64,000 nucleotides of DNA from NCBI GenBank assembly GCA_012064385.1, contig QRDG01001342.1:62001-126000 (forward strand), written 5' to 3'. A program made the position numbers and the translations under genes. The notes under the pieces were generated by a model. The model worked only from the letters and a program-made list of their open reading frames with translations. It searched no databases and had not been told where the DNA came from. This document shows, piece after piece, positions 22,950 through 33,558 of the stretch. Origin of the DNA: Puccinellia tenuiflora (lineage: Eukaryota > Streptophyta > Magnoliopsida > Poales > Poaceae). Positions within the stretch are counted from its first letter, which is position 1. Each line of letters starts with the position of its first letter.

Positions 22950-23901
22950 TGTCGGGGGGCAACCCCCGGATATGGGCAAGGCGTCGATATGAGGGTTGAC
23001 TCGGAGTTGACCGGGTCACTGAAACCGACATGACTGTACCGGCTTACTCGGAGCTGGCCGGGTCATGGTTAACCGACATATGGTTATGTCGGATCACGCG
23101 GGTTATATGTCGGATTGTTCTTTGTTCTTCTTGTGTGCAGGGAAGGCGAAACCGAGTTACAGGGAATTCGGCATGCCTGTGCCGGATAAGGAGGCTAACT
23201 CGGACCATGGTCAAGGCGCAGGTCTTGTCCCTACAATCACGGGTCAGGACGCAGAGCCACTTGCATGATGGGACGAGGCCACTTGGCTTGAGTGATGGAC
23301 CTCCATGCCGCTGACCGAAGCGGTACAAGGCAGCAGTGCGATGGAGGAGATAGATGGGACGCGCCACGCAGCGGTGACGAGGGCTGTCAGAAGACCGGAC
23401 GTGGCCACAGTGTGCGCTACGTCAGGACCGACGTCAGCCCTAACTCTGTACACAGGGTTTCCCTATATAAGGAGCACTAAGGGCTCCTCTTACGGGGACG
23501 ATGCTCAGGAGAAGGACGATCGCCAGAAATAGACTCTTACGCTGGACAAACACTTGACCGTTCCTAGAGAGTTAGGAGGAGAATCACTTAGCCTTTCCGA
23601 GACTCGGTAGAGGAGTTCCGAGACTCGGTAGAGGGCCCAAAGGCTCTAAGTTCTACTCATACGGCTCGAGGAGCAGCTTGTAACTTGTTTGTAACTCGCA
23701 TATATCGATCAGACAAGCAGGAGTAGGGGTGTTATCTCCTCACGAGAGCCCCGAACCTGGGTAAAACCGTGTGTGTGTGTGCGTGAGTTGTGTTGTTTGT
23801 GTGCGTGTTCGTATGCGCAAGCCCTCCCCGGGTGCCTCCAGCGTCCATCGGCCCCACACTTCAAGCCATCCTATGGCATCTGCCGTGACACCACCACGAC
23901 A
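22950..23901 (+). repeat. 5' LTR of Tat element A
   Basis: 952 bp, starting TGTCGGGGGGCAACCCCCGG (itself a small palindrome) and ending CCACCACGACA. The TATA-like CTATATAAGG lies at 23463-23472. A CCGAGACTCGGTAGAGG motif is present twice around 23600. Its central part differs from the LTRs at 36455 and 40171, which resemble each other. Confidence 0.88.
23463..23472 (+). promoter_or_regulatory. TATA box in Tat 5' LTR
   Basis: CTATATAAGG followed by AGCACTA; the equivalent in the other LTRs is TTTATAAGGAGCACC (36969 and 40683 regions). It is well placed to start the genomic RNA about 30 bases downstream. Confidence 0.6.
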
Positions 23902-23903
23902 GT

Positions 23904-23920
23904 TGGCGCCCACCGTGGGG
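23904..23920 (+). other. Primer-binding site of Tat element A
   Basis: TGGCGCCCACCGTGGGG begins two bases after the LTR end at 23901. A TGGCGCC-type primer site is typical of Tat-lineage gypsy elements. I cannot state the exact tRNA from memory alone. Confidence 0.7.
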
Positions 23921-24226
23921 CCAGCAGCGGCGCTGGCTGGAGTTTTCATCCGGACGGGTTCTCTCATCGCGTCGGGCGAGCGCGTGGTCTGTGGCCTTGT
24001 CCACAGATTCGGCTCCCTCAACGTCATCAGCGACAACGCAGGCTGCTTCGGCAGCAGGCCACTGCCCCGGAACGGATGCCTCATCGACTTCGGCGCGCTC
24101 ACGGTCTACGTCGCCACCGAGGTCCCTTGCAGGTTCCCCAAAAGGGTGCAGCTGGGAGCGGATCCACCCGCAATCTGCGCAGCTCGCGGCCGGCGTACCG
24201 CTCGCCCCGCTAGTTGCGTGGAAGTC

Positions 24227-26596
24227 ATGATGACCGCCCCGGGCGTCGGTGTCGGCAAAGCCATGGCGGGCGAGGCTGACCCCGGCACCAGGTCGGCAAG
24301 AACAGGGCGTCCGCCCTTGGAGAAACCGGAGAACCGTGCGGCACAGGCCAGCACATCCAGCGTGCCGGTGACGCCGAGTCCTCTTCAGGACGCGATTCAG
24401 AAGCTGGCAACACCAGTCGCACCGGGTGCAGATGTTGCTCTGACTCAGGCGGAGTTGGAGCAGCAGCGCCAGGAGATACTCCGAGAAGCCCAGGAGGTGG
24501 CCCGAGTCAGGCAGGAGTTCGACATATCAATGTGTGAGTATAACTCGGCTCATGGTTTTACTCCAGCAGCAAACCCAGTTAGTCGCATCGACGAGGTGCG
24601 TGCCCGAGGTAGAGACCTTAATGCAGAGATAGCTAGAGATGGTAGAGCTAGATCTGCTAGAACTGCTAGTCATGTGTCGGCCGAAAAGCCGAGATACAGC
24701 ACGCCCGGAAAGAACCTTAGGGCGGCAGAGGCAGCCATAGCCGAGTTGGCCGGTTTATCCGGTGAAGCTCGCAGTAGGCAGCAGGACCGAGTCAATGAGT
24801 TGGTGGCTGTCGCTAACCGACAGAACGAGGCCTATCGCAAGGCTAACCCGGATGCGGGTGGATCTCGGTTCCTTCACTCGGATGGTGGAGCCGGAGGAGT
24901 GTCCAAGGGACAAGCCTCCTCGCCGTATGTCGGCAGGAGCAGGGGCCAGAGTGTGAACTCTGGCAAGAACAAGCAGATACAAGCGTACGATCCGGCCTAT
25001 GCCGGAAAGAAAGTAGCCGAGCAAGGCAATGCCGGTCGGGGAAAGTCAGGACCCGCCCAGGGCAGACAGGAAGAGAACCAAGTTATCCCGGCGAATCAAG
25101 GTCAGCCACCTCGGTATCCGGTACCCATTCCACCTCGTCGTCAAGCGGGTGCCGGGTATGCCGAGCCGGCCGCAGACCGATACGATGATGGTTACTCGGC
25201 CATGGAGCGGACCGGGTACACAAGATACCGAGATTTGGCGTCCGAGGGTGCACTCGGCGCAAGGCTGGGAACTCGCCAGTTGCCGGCACACGATGTCCGG
25301 AACAAGCTTGACAGAATCTATCTGTCCGAGCTCCTGGAGGAGCAAGGCCCGCCGGGTCCGGCATGTTTTGGACCCCGGATCATGAAGCAGGCACCAGTGC
25401 CGAATTTCCAGTTACCTCGGGGTGCCAAGATGTATGACGGCAGCACCAAGCCGGAGGACTGGCTGACAGACTATGTCACCGCTGTGCACATTGCCGGCGG
25501 AAGTCGCAGATGGGCAGTGCGGTATGTGCTGCAAATGCTTGAAGGACCAGCCCGGATCTGGCTGAATAACCTGGAGGAGGACAGTATTGACTGCTGGCTC
25601 GACTTCTCCGACGCCTTCGTCAGCAACTTCTCCAGTACTTACAAGAGGCCGAATCGACCTCAGCAGCTGTCCATGTGTCGGCAGCGAGAAGATGAAACAG
25701 ACCGGGAATATCTAACCCGGTGGAGCACGATCCGGAACTCCTGTGAAGGAGTGATTGAGTCACAAGCCATTGCCTGGTTTGCGCAAGGATGCCGACATGG
25801 CTCCATGCTTTGGCAGAGACTCCAGAGGGAGATGCCGGCCACCCTGGCCGAGACAATGTCAATTGCCGACAGTTATGCGCTCGGTGATCCGACACAGCCC
25901 TTACTGGCCCCGGTCGACAGAGACAGATCGGGTCGGCGAGGTGATCGCTCGGATTACCGAGGAAAGAGAAGGGAAGAGAGGCCGGATTACCGGTATGGGT
26001 CAGACCAGGTTGCTGCCATCGACCAAGATCAGATGGGCGCCGGCAGCAGCCAGAGACAGAAGAACGACGGTCCAGCGTGGGGCCAGAACTCGGAAGGAAG
26101 AAGGCCGTGGGACGGCGAAAGAAGACCGTGGAATGGCAAGAGGAAGCCATGGAACGGCGACAAAAGGCAGTGGGCAAACCCCAGTGGGACGATGCCGAAT
26201 GATCCCTGCAGCTACCACACCAAGCACCCCAGCAGACCGGCTCAGCACTCCAACCGGAACTGCAGCCGAAACAGGCGTCCGCAGGAGAACACCGGTCCGG
26301 CAACTCGACCCACACCACTCACGGGTGTGAACGCTATCCCGGTGAACGCCCAGGCAAGGCCTGAAGATGTCAACCAACTGGTCAACATGGCCAACACCAA
26401 CAACAACTCCAACTACCCCGGCAGCAACGCTGGCCCGAGTCGGCAAAATCAGTACCGAGAACCTCATCAGAGTTACATGGTCTTTGTGACCGAACCCAAC
26501 GACAAGCAGAGCCAGCACAGGCGTGCTATGGAGGTAAATGCCGTTATGCCGGCAGTGCCGAAATTCATGTACTGGTCCGAGGATGAGGTCAGCTAG
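24227..26596 (+). CDS. gag: Gag polyprotein of Tat element A
   Basis: A frame open from the LTR to TAG at 26594; the first ATG inside the element is at 24227, giving 789 residues. It forms the virus-like particle that packages element RNA. A charged, Q/E-rich coiled-coil-like N-terminal half is followed by the retrotransposon Gag domain at about 25430-25900 (FDGSTKPEDWL-like start, AVRYVLQMLEGPARIWLNNL, QREDETDREYLTRW). A degenerate zinc knuckle follows at 26206-26275 with ligands C-x2-H, H and C. Repeated RPW-N/D-G motifs (RRPWDGERRPWNGKR) precede the knuckle. The frame is intact, unlike pol. The stop at 26594 is in phase with the protease frame that follows. Confidence 0.82.
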   Translation: MMTAPGVGVGKAMAGEADPGTRSARTGRPPLEKPENRAAQASTSSVPVTPSPLQDAIQKLATPVAPGADVALTQAELEQQRQEILREAQEVARVRQEFDISMCEYNSAHGFTPAANPVSRIDEVRARGRDLNAEIARDGRARSARTASHVSAEKPRYSTPGKNLRAAEAAIAELAGLSGEARSRQQDRVNELVAVANRQNEAYRKANPDAGGSRFLHSDGGAGGVSKGQASSPYVGRSRGQSVNSGKNKQIQAYDPAYAGKKVAEQGNAGRGKSGPAQGRQEENQVIPANQGQPPRYPVPIPPRRQAGAGYAEPAADRYDDGYSAMERTGYTRYRDLASEGALGARLGTRQLPAHDVRNKLDRIYLSELLEEQGPPGPACFGPRIMKQAPVPNFQLPRGAKMYDGSTKPEDWLTDYVTAVHIAGGSRRWAVRYVLQMLEGPARIWLNNLEEDSIDCWLDFSDAFVSNFSSTYKRPNRPQQLSMCRQREDETDREYLTRWSTIRNSCEGVIESQAIAWFAQGCRHGSMLWQRLQREMPATLAETMSIADSYALGDPTQPLLAPVDRDRSGRRGDRSDYRGKRREERPDYRYGSDQVAAIDQDQMGAGSSQRQKNDGPAWGQNSEGRRPWDGERRPWNGKRKPWNGDKRQWANPSGTMPNDPCSYHTKHPSRPAQHSNRNCSRNRRPQENTGPATRPTPLTGVNAIPVNAQARPEDVNQLVNMANTNNNSNYPGSNAGPSRQNQYREPHQSYMVFVTEPNDKQSQHRRAMEVNAVMPAVPKFMYWSEDEVS

Positions 26597-27289
26597 AGCG
26601 TCAGGGACCATCCAAGGGTCATGCCCAACCCAGGAGGTTATGCTCTAGTGTTGGATCCGACATTCGTCGGGCCTAGCATCAATGTCAGGTTTTCTCGGGT
26701 CCTCGTTGATAACGGGAGCAGCATCAACATCATGTACCGGGATACCATGGTGAAACTCGGCATAACCGAGAATATGATGCAGCCCAGCCGAACCACCTTT
26801 CACGGCATCGTGCCCGGTGTATCACATGCACCCATGGGCACGATTTGGGTTGATGTCGCCTTCGGTGACAAAAGCAACTGCCGGACTGAGAGTCTGCTGT
26901 TCGAGGTCGTGGATCTCGAGAGCCCGTATCATGCCTTACTCGGCAGGCCGGCACTCGCCAAGTTCATGGCGTCCACTCATGTGGCGTATCTGAAGATGAA
27001 ACTTCCGGGTCCAAATGGTGTCATCACCATCTCGGGAGACTACAAGCGTTCCATGGAGTGCGCCTCAGCCGGGTCATCCCTGGCCGAATCACTGGTGATT
27101 GCCGCCGAGAAAAGGAGAATCCATGAGGTGGTGGCTTTGGCCCAGGCATCTCAACTCGGTATGCCGAGTGCGGCTAACCCGCAGCAAACTGCAACCTTCC
27201 AGGCGGCGAAGGAATCGAAGAAGGTCGGCATCGACGAGGTTAACCCGGAACGCTCCGTCATCATCGGTGCCGGGTTGGACAAGAAATAG
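26597..27289 (+). pseudogene. pol: Pol: aspartic protease region
   Basis: Continues in the gag frame after the TAG at 26594. The protease active-site segment is VLVDNGSSINIMY at about 26699-26737; the usual D-S/G-G triad reads D-N-G, a variant also met in Tat elements. A flap-like region follows (HGIVPGVSHAPMGTIWVDV), then ALLGRPALAKF. The protein would mature Gag and Pol. It ends at a second in-frame TAG (27287-27289), after which RT continues in the same frame, so the amber codon is a lesion or, less likely, a read-through site. Confidence 0.75.
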
Positions 27290-27937
27290 GAAAGCGAGCT
27301 CATCAACTTCCTCCGTGAGAATCGGGATATCTTCGCATGGTCCAGTCAGGACTTGCTGGGTGTTCCGAGGGAGTTGGCTGAGCACTCTCTGCATGTAAGG
27401 CCAGATGCTAGGCCTGTGAAGCAACCAACTCGGCGTCTCGCCGAAGAAAGAAGGAAGGCGGTGGGTGACGAGTTAGCCAAGTTACTCGCATCGAATGCCG
27501 TCGTGGAAGTAAAATACCCGGACTGGTTGGCTAACCCGGTCCTGGTGGAGAAAAAGAAGGAAGAACCGGATGCGCCTACTGTCTGGCGCATGTGTATCGA
27601 CTACACCCACTTGAACAAGGCCTGTCCCAAAGATCCTTTCCCGTTGCCCCGGATCGATCAGGTGATCGACTCCACGACCGGATGTCAGCTGTTGTCTTTT
27701 GTGGATGCCTACTCTGGTTTTCACCAGATCCCGTTAAACCCGGATGATCAAATAAAAACTGCTTTTATTACCCCGTACGGGGCTTATTGCTATCGTGTCA
27801 TGTGTTTTGGTTTGAGAAATGCCGGCGCTACTTATCAGCGCTGTATGCAGAAATGTTTGCATGATCAGATAGGAAAAAACGTGCAAGTATATGTCGACGA
27901 CATAGTCATAAAAACAAAAAAAAACATACTCTGTTAG
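27290..27937 (+). pseudogene. pol: Pol: reverse transcriptase, N-terminal part
   Basis: RT fingers and palm: WRMCIDYTHLNKACPKDPFPLPRID, then LLSFVDAYSGFHQI (first catalytic D), FGLRNAGATYQRCM, and YVDD at 27889-27900. Immediately after, in a run of nine A at 27916-27924, the frame shifts by one base and a stop follows at 27935-27937. The rest of RT continues in another frame from about 27925. The enzyme would copy element RNA into DNA; this copy cannot make it in one piece. Confidence 0.82.
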
Positions 27938-30531
27938 ATGATCTCAGAGAAACATTCGCAAACCTGCGGAAATTCCGACTAAAACTTAATCCGGATAAGT
28001 GTACATTCGGTGTGCCGGCCGGCAAGTTACTCGGTTTCCTCGTGTCGAGCCGAGGTATCGAGGCGAATCCGACTAAGATCCGGGCAATAGAAAATATGAG
28101 GCTACCGAGATGCCTCCGAGATGTCCAAAAATTTACGGGTTGCCTGGCCTCCCTGAGTCGGTTTCTAGGTCGGTTGGGAGAAAAGGCCCTGCCTTTGTAC
28201 CAACTAATGAAAAAGTCGGATAGATTTAGCTGGACCCCGCAGGCGGACTCGGCTTTCCAGGAGCTAAAAAAGATGTTGGCTACTGCGCCGATATTGGCTT
28301 CCCCATTACCAAGAGAGCCCATGTTGCTTTACATAGCAGCCACTAACCGAGTCGTCAGTGTCGTTGTGGTAGTAGAAAGAGAAGAAGGGGGAACCACCGT
28401 GCAGAGGCCGGTGTATTACCTGAGTGAGGTACTCTCCACCTCGAAACAAAATTACCCACACTACCAGAAAATGACCTATGGTGTGTACCTGGCGGCCAAG
28501 AAACTGAAGCATTATTTCCAGGAGCATCAGATAACCGTGGTGAGCGCGGCTCCTATCGCGGAAATCATTGGCAACCGAGATGCAAGTGGTCGAGTAGCCA
28601 AGTGGGCCATCGAGTTGGCGGCGTATGCACCACAATACGCGAGAAGAGATACCATCAAGTCTCAAGCAGTGGCCGAGTTTCTCGTGGACTGGGCCGAGAT
28701 GGAATATGAACCATCTCTGCCGGACTCCAACTACTGGAGGATGCACTTTGACGGGTCCAAGGTAAAAGAAGGCCTGGGTGCCGGTGTGGTTCTCACCTCG
28801 CCAAAGCGAGACCAGTTGAAATACGTGCTGCAAGTTCATTTCGCGGCATCCAACAATGTAGCCGAGTACGAGGCATTGGTCCACGGACTCAAGGTGGCCA
28901 AGGAAATCGGGATTCGCCGAATAATCTGTTATGGTGACTCGGATTTGGTGATTCAGCAAACCTCGGGCAACTGGGACGCCCTGGATGCCAACATGGCGGC
29001 ATACCGGTTCCATGTCCAAAAGATCTCGGGGTTCTTTGATGGCTGCGAGTTCAACCACATCCGACGGACCGAGAATGAAAGTGCAGACATGCTGTCCAAG
29101 ATTGGATCATACCGACAGGCCATTCCACCCGGAGTGTCTCTGGAGCATCTTCACAAGCCATCAATTAAGCCTTCACCCGAGTCAGACTCAATATTCATCC
29201 CGGGTAATCCGGAATCCGATGTCGTCCCGATGGACGTGGACGTTGGGAGCAGGCCGCTGAACCCGGGGACTGCTCCGCAGGACCCGGGGACTGCTCTGCA
29301 GGACCCGGGGACTTCCAGGGATGTCTCGTGTGTTATGTCGGACGCAAGAACAGAGTTGGAAAATTGGAAAGCCGCTTGGCGGAACTCGGGAATCCTTTGG
29401 GAGGACTCGGGGACTCGTCAGTTTAAATCGGATGTTGTTATGTCGGTTGAGGCCATGGAGGTCGATGAGCCTGAACTCGGAACTCGTCCGGTACCGACAT
29501 GGGCCCAACCCATCATGACATTTATGTTGGAGGGCACCCTACCGAGTGATGAGGTCTCGGCCAGGCAGATACAGAGACGATCCAAGTCCTTCACCATCAT
29601 CAACCGAGAGCTATACAAGAGAAGCGTGACCACCGTGCTTCAGCGGTGTGTCGAACCAGAGGAAGGAGAAAAGATCCTCCGAGATATTCACCAGGGAGAG
29701 TGCGGTCATCACGCCTCTTCCCGAGCCATTGTGGCCAAAGCATTCCGATATGGGTTTTACTGGCCGAGTGCTCTGCAGCAGGCAGAGGACATAGTCCGGA
29801 AGTGTGAAGGATGTCAGAGATTTGCAAACAAGATTCATATGCCGGCGTCTGCACTCAAGACTATCCCCATCACTTGGCCCTTTGCGGTGTGGTGTTTGGA
29901 TATGGTAGGACCGTTTAAACCGGCCCGAGGTAACATGACCCACATATTGGTGATGGTGGACAAGTTCACCAAGTGGATCGAGGTAAAACCAATAAGAAAG
30001 TGTGATGGCCGTACCGCTGTGTCGTTCTTAAAGGATATTATCCTGAGATATGGGCACCCACACAGCATCATCACTGATAACGGCACAAATTTCGCCAAGG
30101 GAGACTTTGCTCGGTTTTGCCAAGAAAAGAGAATCCGACTAGATCTGGCGTCGGTCGCACATCCGCAGTCGAATGGGCAAGTGGAAAGATCAAATGCTCT
30201 GGTCCTATCCGGCATAAAACCCCGGCTAATTGAGCCACTGTTGCGTGCTCCGGGGTGTTGGCTGGACGAGATCCCGGCAGTACTGTGGAGTCTACGGACT
30301 ACACCGAATCGCTCTACCGGCTATACGCCATTCTTCCTAGTCTACGAAGCAGAGGCGGTTCTGCCAACCGACATAGAGCACGACTCGCCGAGAGTTGCTT
30401 TATATACCGAGTCAGAGGCAAGAGAAGCCCGAGAGAACGATGTTGATTTGCTCGAGAAGCACGAGAGTTGGCATTGTCCAAGTCAGCAATATATCAGCAG
30501 AATCTCCGACGTTACCACAGTCGGAAGGTGA
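27925..30531 (+). pseudogene. pol: Pol: RT thumb, dual RNase H and integrase
   Basis: A long frame shifted from the YVDD part. In order: RT connection (KLNPDKCTFGVPAGKLLGF), a first RNase H at about 28220-28540 lacking obvious catalytic acids (LYIAATNRVVSVVVV), an archaeal-type RNase H at 28741-29110 with D, E, D, D ligands (MHFDGSK, AEYEALVHG, GDSDLV, NESADMLSK), a proline/glycine repeat linker (PGTAPQDPGTALQDPGT, 29250-29320), and an integrase with zinc region (CGHHASSRA, CEGCQRF) and DDE core: D in WCLDMVGPF (29893), D in ITDNGTNF (30074), E in GQVERSN (30181). Dual RNase H supports Tat lineage. The frame ends at 30529-30531 by a frameshift. Confidence 0.85.
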
Positions 30532-30764
30532 ATCCTCGCAAGTTCGAGAAGGAGACCTCGTGCTTAGGCTTGTGCAGCGCACAGCCGGGATGCACAAGCT
30601 TGTCACCTCCATGGGAGGGACCATTTATCGTGAGCAAAGCTTTGAACAATGATGCCTACTATCTTATAGATGCTCAGAAACAGGTGAAGAACCGGATGGA
30701 CCGATCCGGAGAGGAGACCAAACGCCCTTGGAATGTAGCTCTTCTCCGCCCTTTCTACTCTTAA
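30468..30764 (+). pseudogene. pol: Pol: integrase C-terminal tail, frameshifted
   Basis: Continuation of the integrase tail in other frames. YQQNLRRYHSRKVNPRKFE is read from about 30486, then EGDLVLRLVQRTAGMHKL in another frame, then PPWEGPFIVSKALNNDAYYL back in the first, ending WNVALLRPFYS at 30764. At least three single-base shifts separate these pieces. The WEGPF motif marks the end of plant gypsy integrases. Confidence 0.75.
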
Positions 30765-30826
30765 GGACCCACTGTATGTATCTCGAAACCCAGAAATGAA
30801 ATGTCGGCACCCCGAGAAGAGACTCG

Positions 30827-31396
30827 GGGACTGCCTTGTTGAAAAAATCTGTGTTTATCCTTGTATTTACTTCCTTGTGTCGATGGCTCTAAAAACCGTA
30901 TCACCATGTCTGTAAGTATTGTATGCTGTGTTCTCGTGATCTTGTGACTCGACTGCCTGACACCGAGAAAGGTAGGCAAGAGCAAAGGTTACCAGGCGCA
31001 GTACACAAGAAAACCGACTCGGGGACTCGGTCCAGGAGCGATTCGGTTTCCTTTTTTAAGTAATGTGTTTGTGTTGGATGGCTCTAAAAACTGTGTCGCC
31101 ATGTCGGTAAGTATTGTATGCTGTGTTCTAATAATTGTGTGACTCGACTGCCTGACACCGAAAAAGGTAGGCAAGAGCAACGATTATCAGGGGCGGTAAA
31201 CAAGAAAACCGACTCGGGGACTCGGTTCAAGAGCGATTCGGTTTCCTTTTTAGTAATCTTATGTCGGGTGGCCTTGGCTACTTTCCCTAGTTAAGTACTG
31301 TATGCTGTACAACAGTCGTTTTGTGACTCGACTGCCAATACACCAAGAATGGTAGGCAAGAGCAGAGATGGCAGAAGTATAGTGAACAAGAAATTG
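30827..31396 (+). repeat. Three tandem repeats of about 190 bp between pol and antisense gene
   Basis: GACTCGGGGACT recurs at 30827, 31015 and 31209 (a degraded AACTCGGGAATTCGG at 31397). Units share GATGGCTCTAAAAAC, GTAAGTATTGTATGCTGTGT, TGACTCGACTGCC and GGTAGGCAAGAGCA. The third unit is the most diverged. It lies where plus-strand pol transcripts and minus-strand antisense-gene transcripts converge. Tat/Ogre elements are known for variable tandem repeats in this part. Confidence 0.85.
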
Positions 31397-33474
31397 AACT
31401 CGGGAATTCGGTCCAATGCGATCCGGCATACGGCCAAACTTGTTAAAACATGCAAAGTAAAAGTCAAGTACCAACCATAAAAAGTGCAAGGTATATATTA
31501 CATCTGCACCCGGCATTCCGGGGATTTGACGAGTTGAGTTTTTTCTGAAAAGTTCAGGCAGCAGCATCCGAGGTTTTTGCGCAGAAGGAGAAGCTGGGGT
31601 CTCGGTTGCGGTTTTCTCGGTTGTAGTCACAGTAGCAGTGCCGGTGGCCGACTCGGGAGGAGTGTCGGCTTCGATTTCTTCGTCGACGGCCTCGTCTTCG
31701 TCTTCTCCTTCGTCTCCTTCAACCGGGATCTCCTCGGATTGAGGAACCCGGTCGCCAGCGACAAAGGAGTGCACCGGGGCGTACTGGACGAGAGCGTGAG
31801 CAAATTCTTGCCGACGCCGAATATGGTACGGGTCGGTGAGCCACTTTGACCCGTCGCGCAAGGTCTTGAGCTTGTCGAGGTCGAGCCCCTCGTACCAGGA
31901 CAGCACGTACATCATCGCCTCGTCTGCGCCGACTCGGGCGGCGGATGATCGCCAGTCATCAAGCCTTGCTCGGAGGCCAGCAGGCACGTGGCCAGCTCAT
32001 CAACAACCAGAGGGGCCTCGCACCCGGGCCAGAGAACGTTGTAAGCTCGGATGGCAGCGGTGAGGAGGTTCATCCCGATTGACCTCATGGGACCAAGCGA
32101 GCCTTCAGCGCCACCAGTGGGCGTCCATATCCCACTCGGCCGAGATAGGGCCACCTCGGATCTTCTCGAACCGGTGCTCGTTCGCGCTCTTGTCCGCGGC
32201 GGCCTTGGTGTGTGGGAAGCGCTCTGAGTAGGGAATGGCTAGCGACGAAATAAGTTACAAATGAAGAAAGATGATAGAAGGAACAAAGGCAGAAGGGAAA
32301 GGAGGCTCACTGTCCATCTCGGAGTTGATCTTGGAGATGTCCACCAGCCACTGTGCGATCTTGGCCTTCAGAGTTTAGGAGCTCGCTCTCGGCCGAGGTA
32401 GCCTCAGACTTGGATTCGGCAAGCGACTCCTGGAGTTTCCGGGTTTCCTCGACTCGGAGCCGCTTTTCCTCGGCAGCGCTCTTTTCCGACTCGGCGGCTC
32501 GACTCCGAGTTTCCTCCAGTTCGGCCTTCAGCCGGAGCACCTCCTCCTGCTCCCTCTTCAGCTCGGCTTGATGTGCAAGCTCGCGCTCCTTATGTGCGGC
32601 TGTGCCGAGGTAACAAGTATTAGAATGAGCAGATTGATGCAAGTGCAAATTGAAAGGGCAAAGTGTGGCCTACACTCGATTTCCGAGATCCGTTTCTCCA
32701 ATCCTTCGGCCTTGAGCGCCGAGTCAGCTACTTGGTCCAGCTTGGCTCGCAGCAACTTGTGTTTATCGGAGAGGCTTTTGTGGGCCAGCAGAAGTTTGCG
32801 GTGCACATGCGTGCGCTTGGTCATGCAGATCTGAAAAGATGAGATATTAATATTATTGATAAAGATTCAGCCCGAGTTATCTTTACTCAGCCGAGTTTCA
32901 GTCACTCGACCCGAATCTCGGGGACTGGGGATGGATAATATATAAATTAAAGAAAAATAAACCGAGTTATATTTACTCGGCATAGCTTACCGCGGCTGCT
33001 TGGTCGGCTGCGAAAAGGGCAGATTTTACTGCGGCCATCTTTTGGCCAACCAGACTCGGATTCACCGGATGTTCTGAGAGGATTTGGCTCGCGGGTGGCT
33101 TCGAGCTCACTTCGCCCATGTCGGCGGCGTTCCACTCCGTGTTGTAGTGCTCGAGGGAGCCCAGGCTTTTGCCGCTGTCGGTTCGCACCGGGGCATGCAC
33201 CCAGTCAGTGGTATGTGTACTGGTTAATAACACTAGGGGTGTCCCGCGGCTCGCTGGCACCACCAGCTGCCGTTCCGGATTAGCCGACACCGTTGACACA
33301 GGTGCCTTTCCAGCTGTTACCCCAGTGGCAGGAACTGGGGCCCTAGAGGTTTGTGGCTGCGGCTGCGGCTGTGCCGGTGGCGGTGTTGGCTTGGCCGTTG
33401 ATGTCGATGGCCGTGGCGGTTGTGTCGGAGCGGGTTGTGGCTGCGGTCGCGGCTGCGGTGTCTCTTGCTGCTGC

Positions 33475-33558
<84 letters not shown>

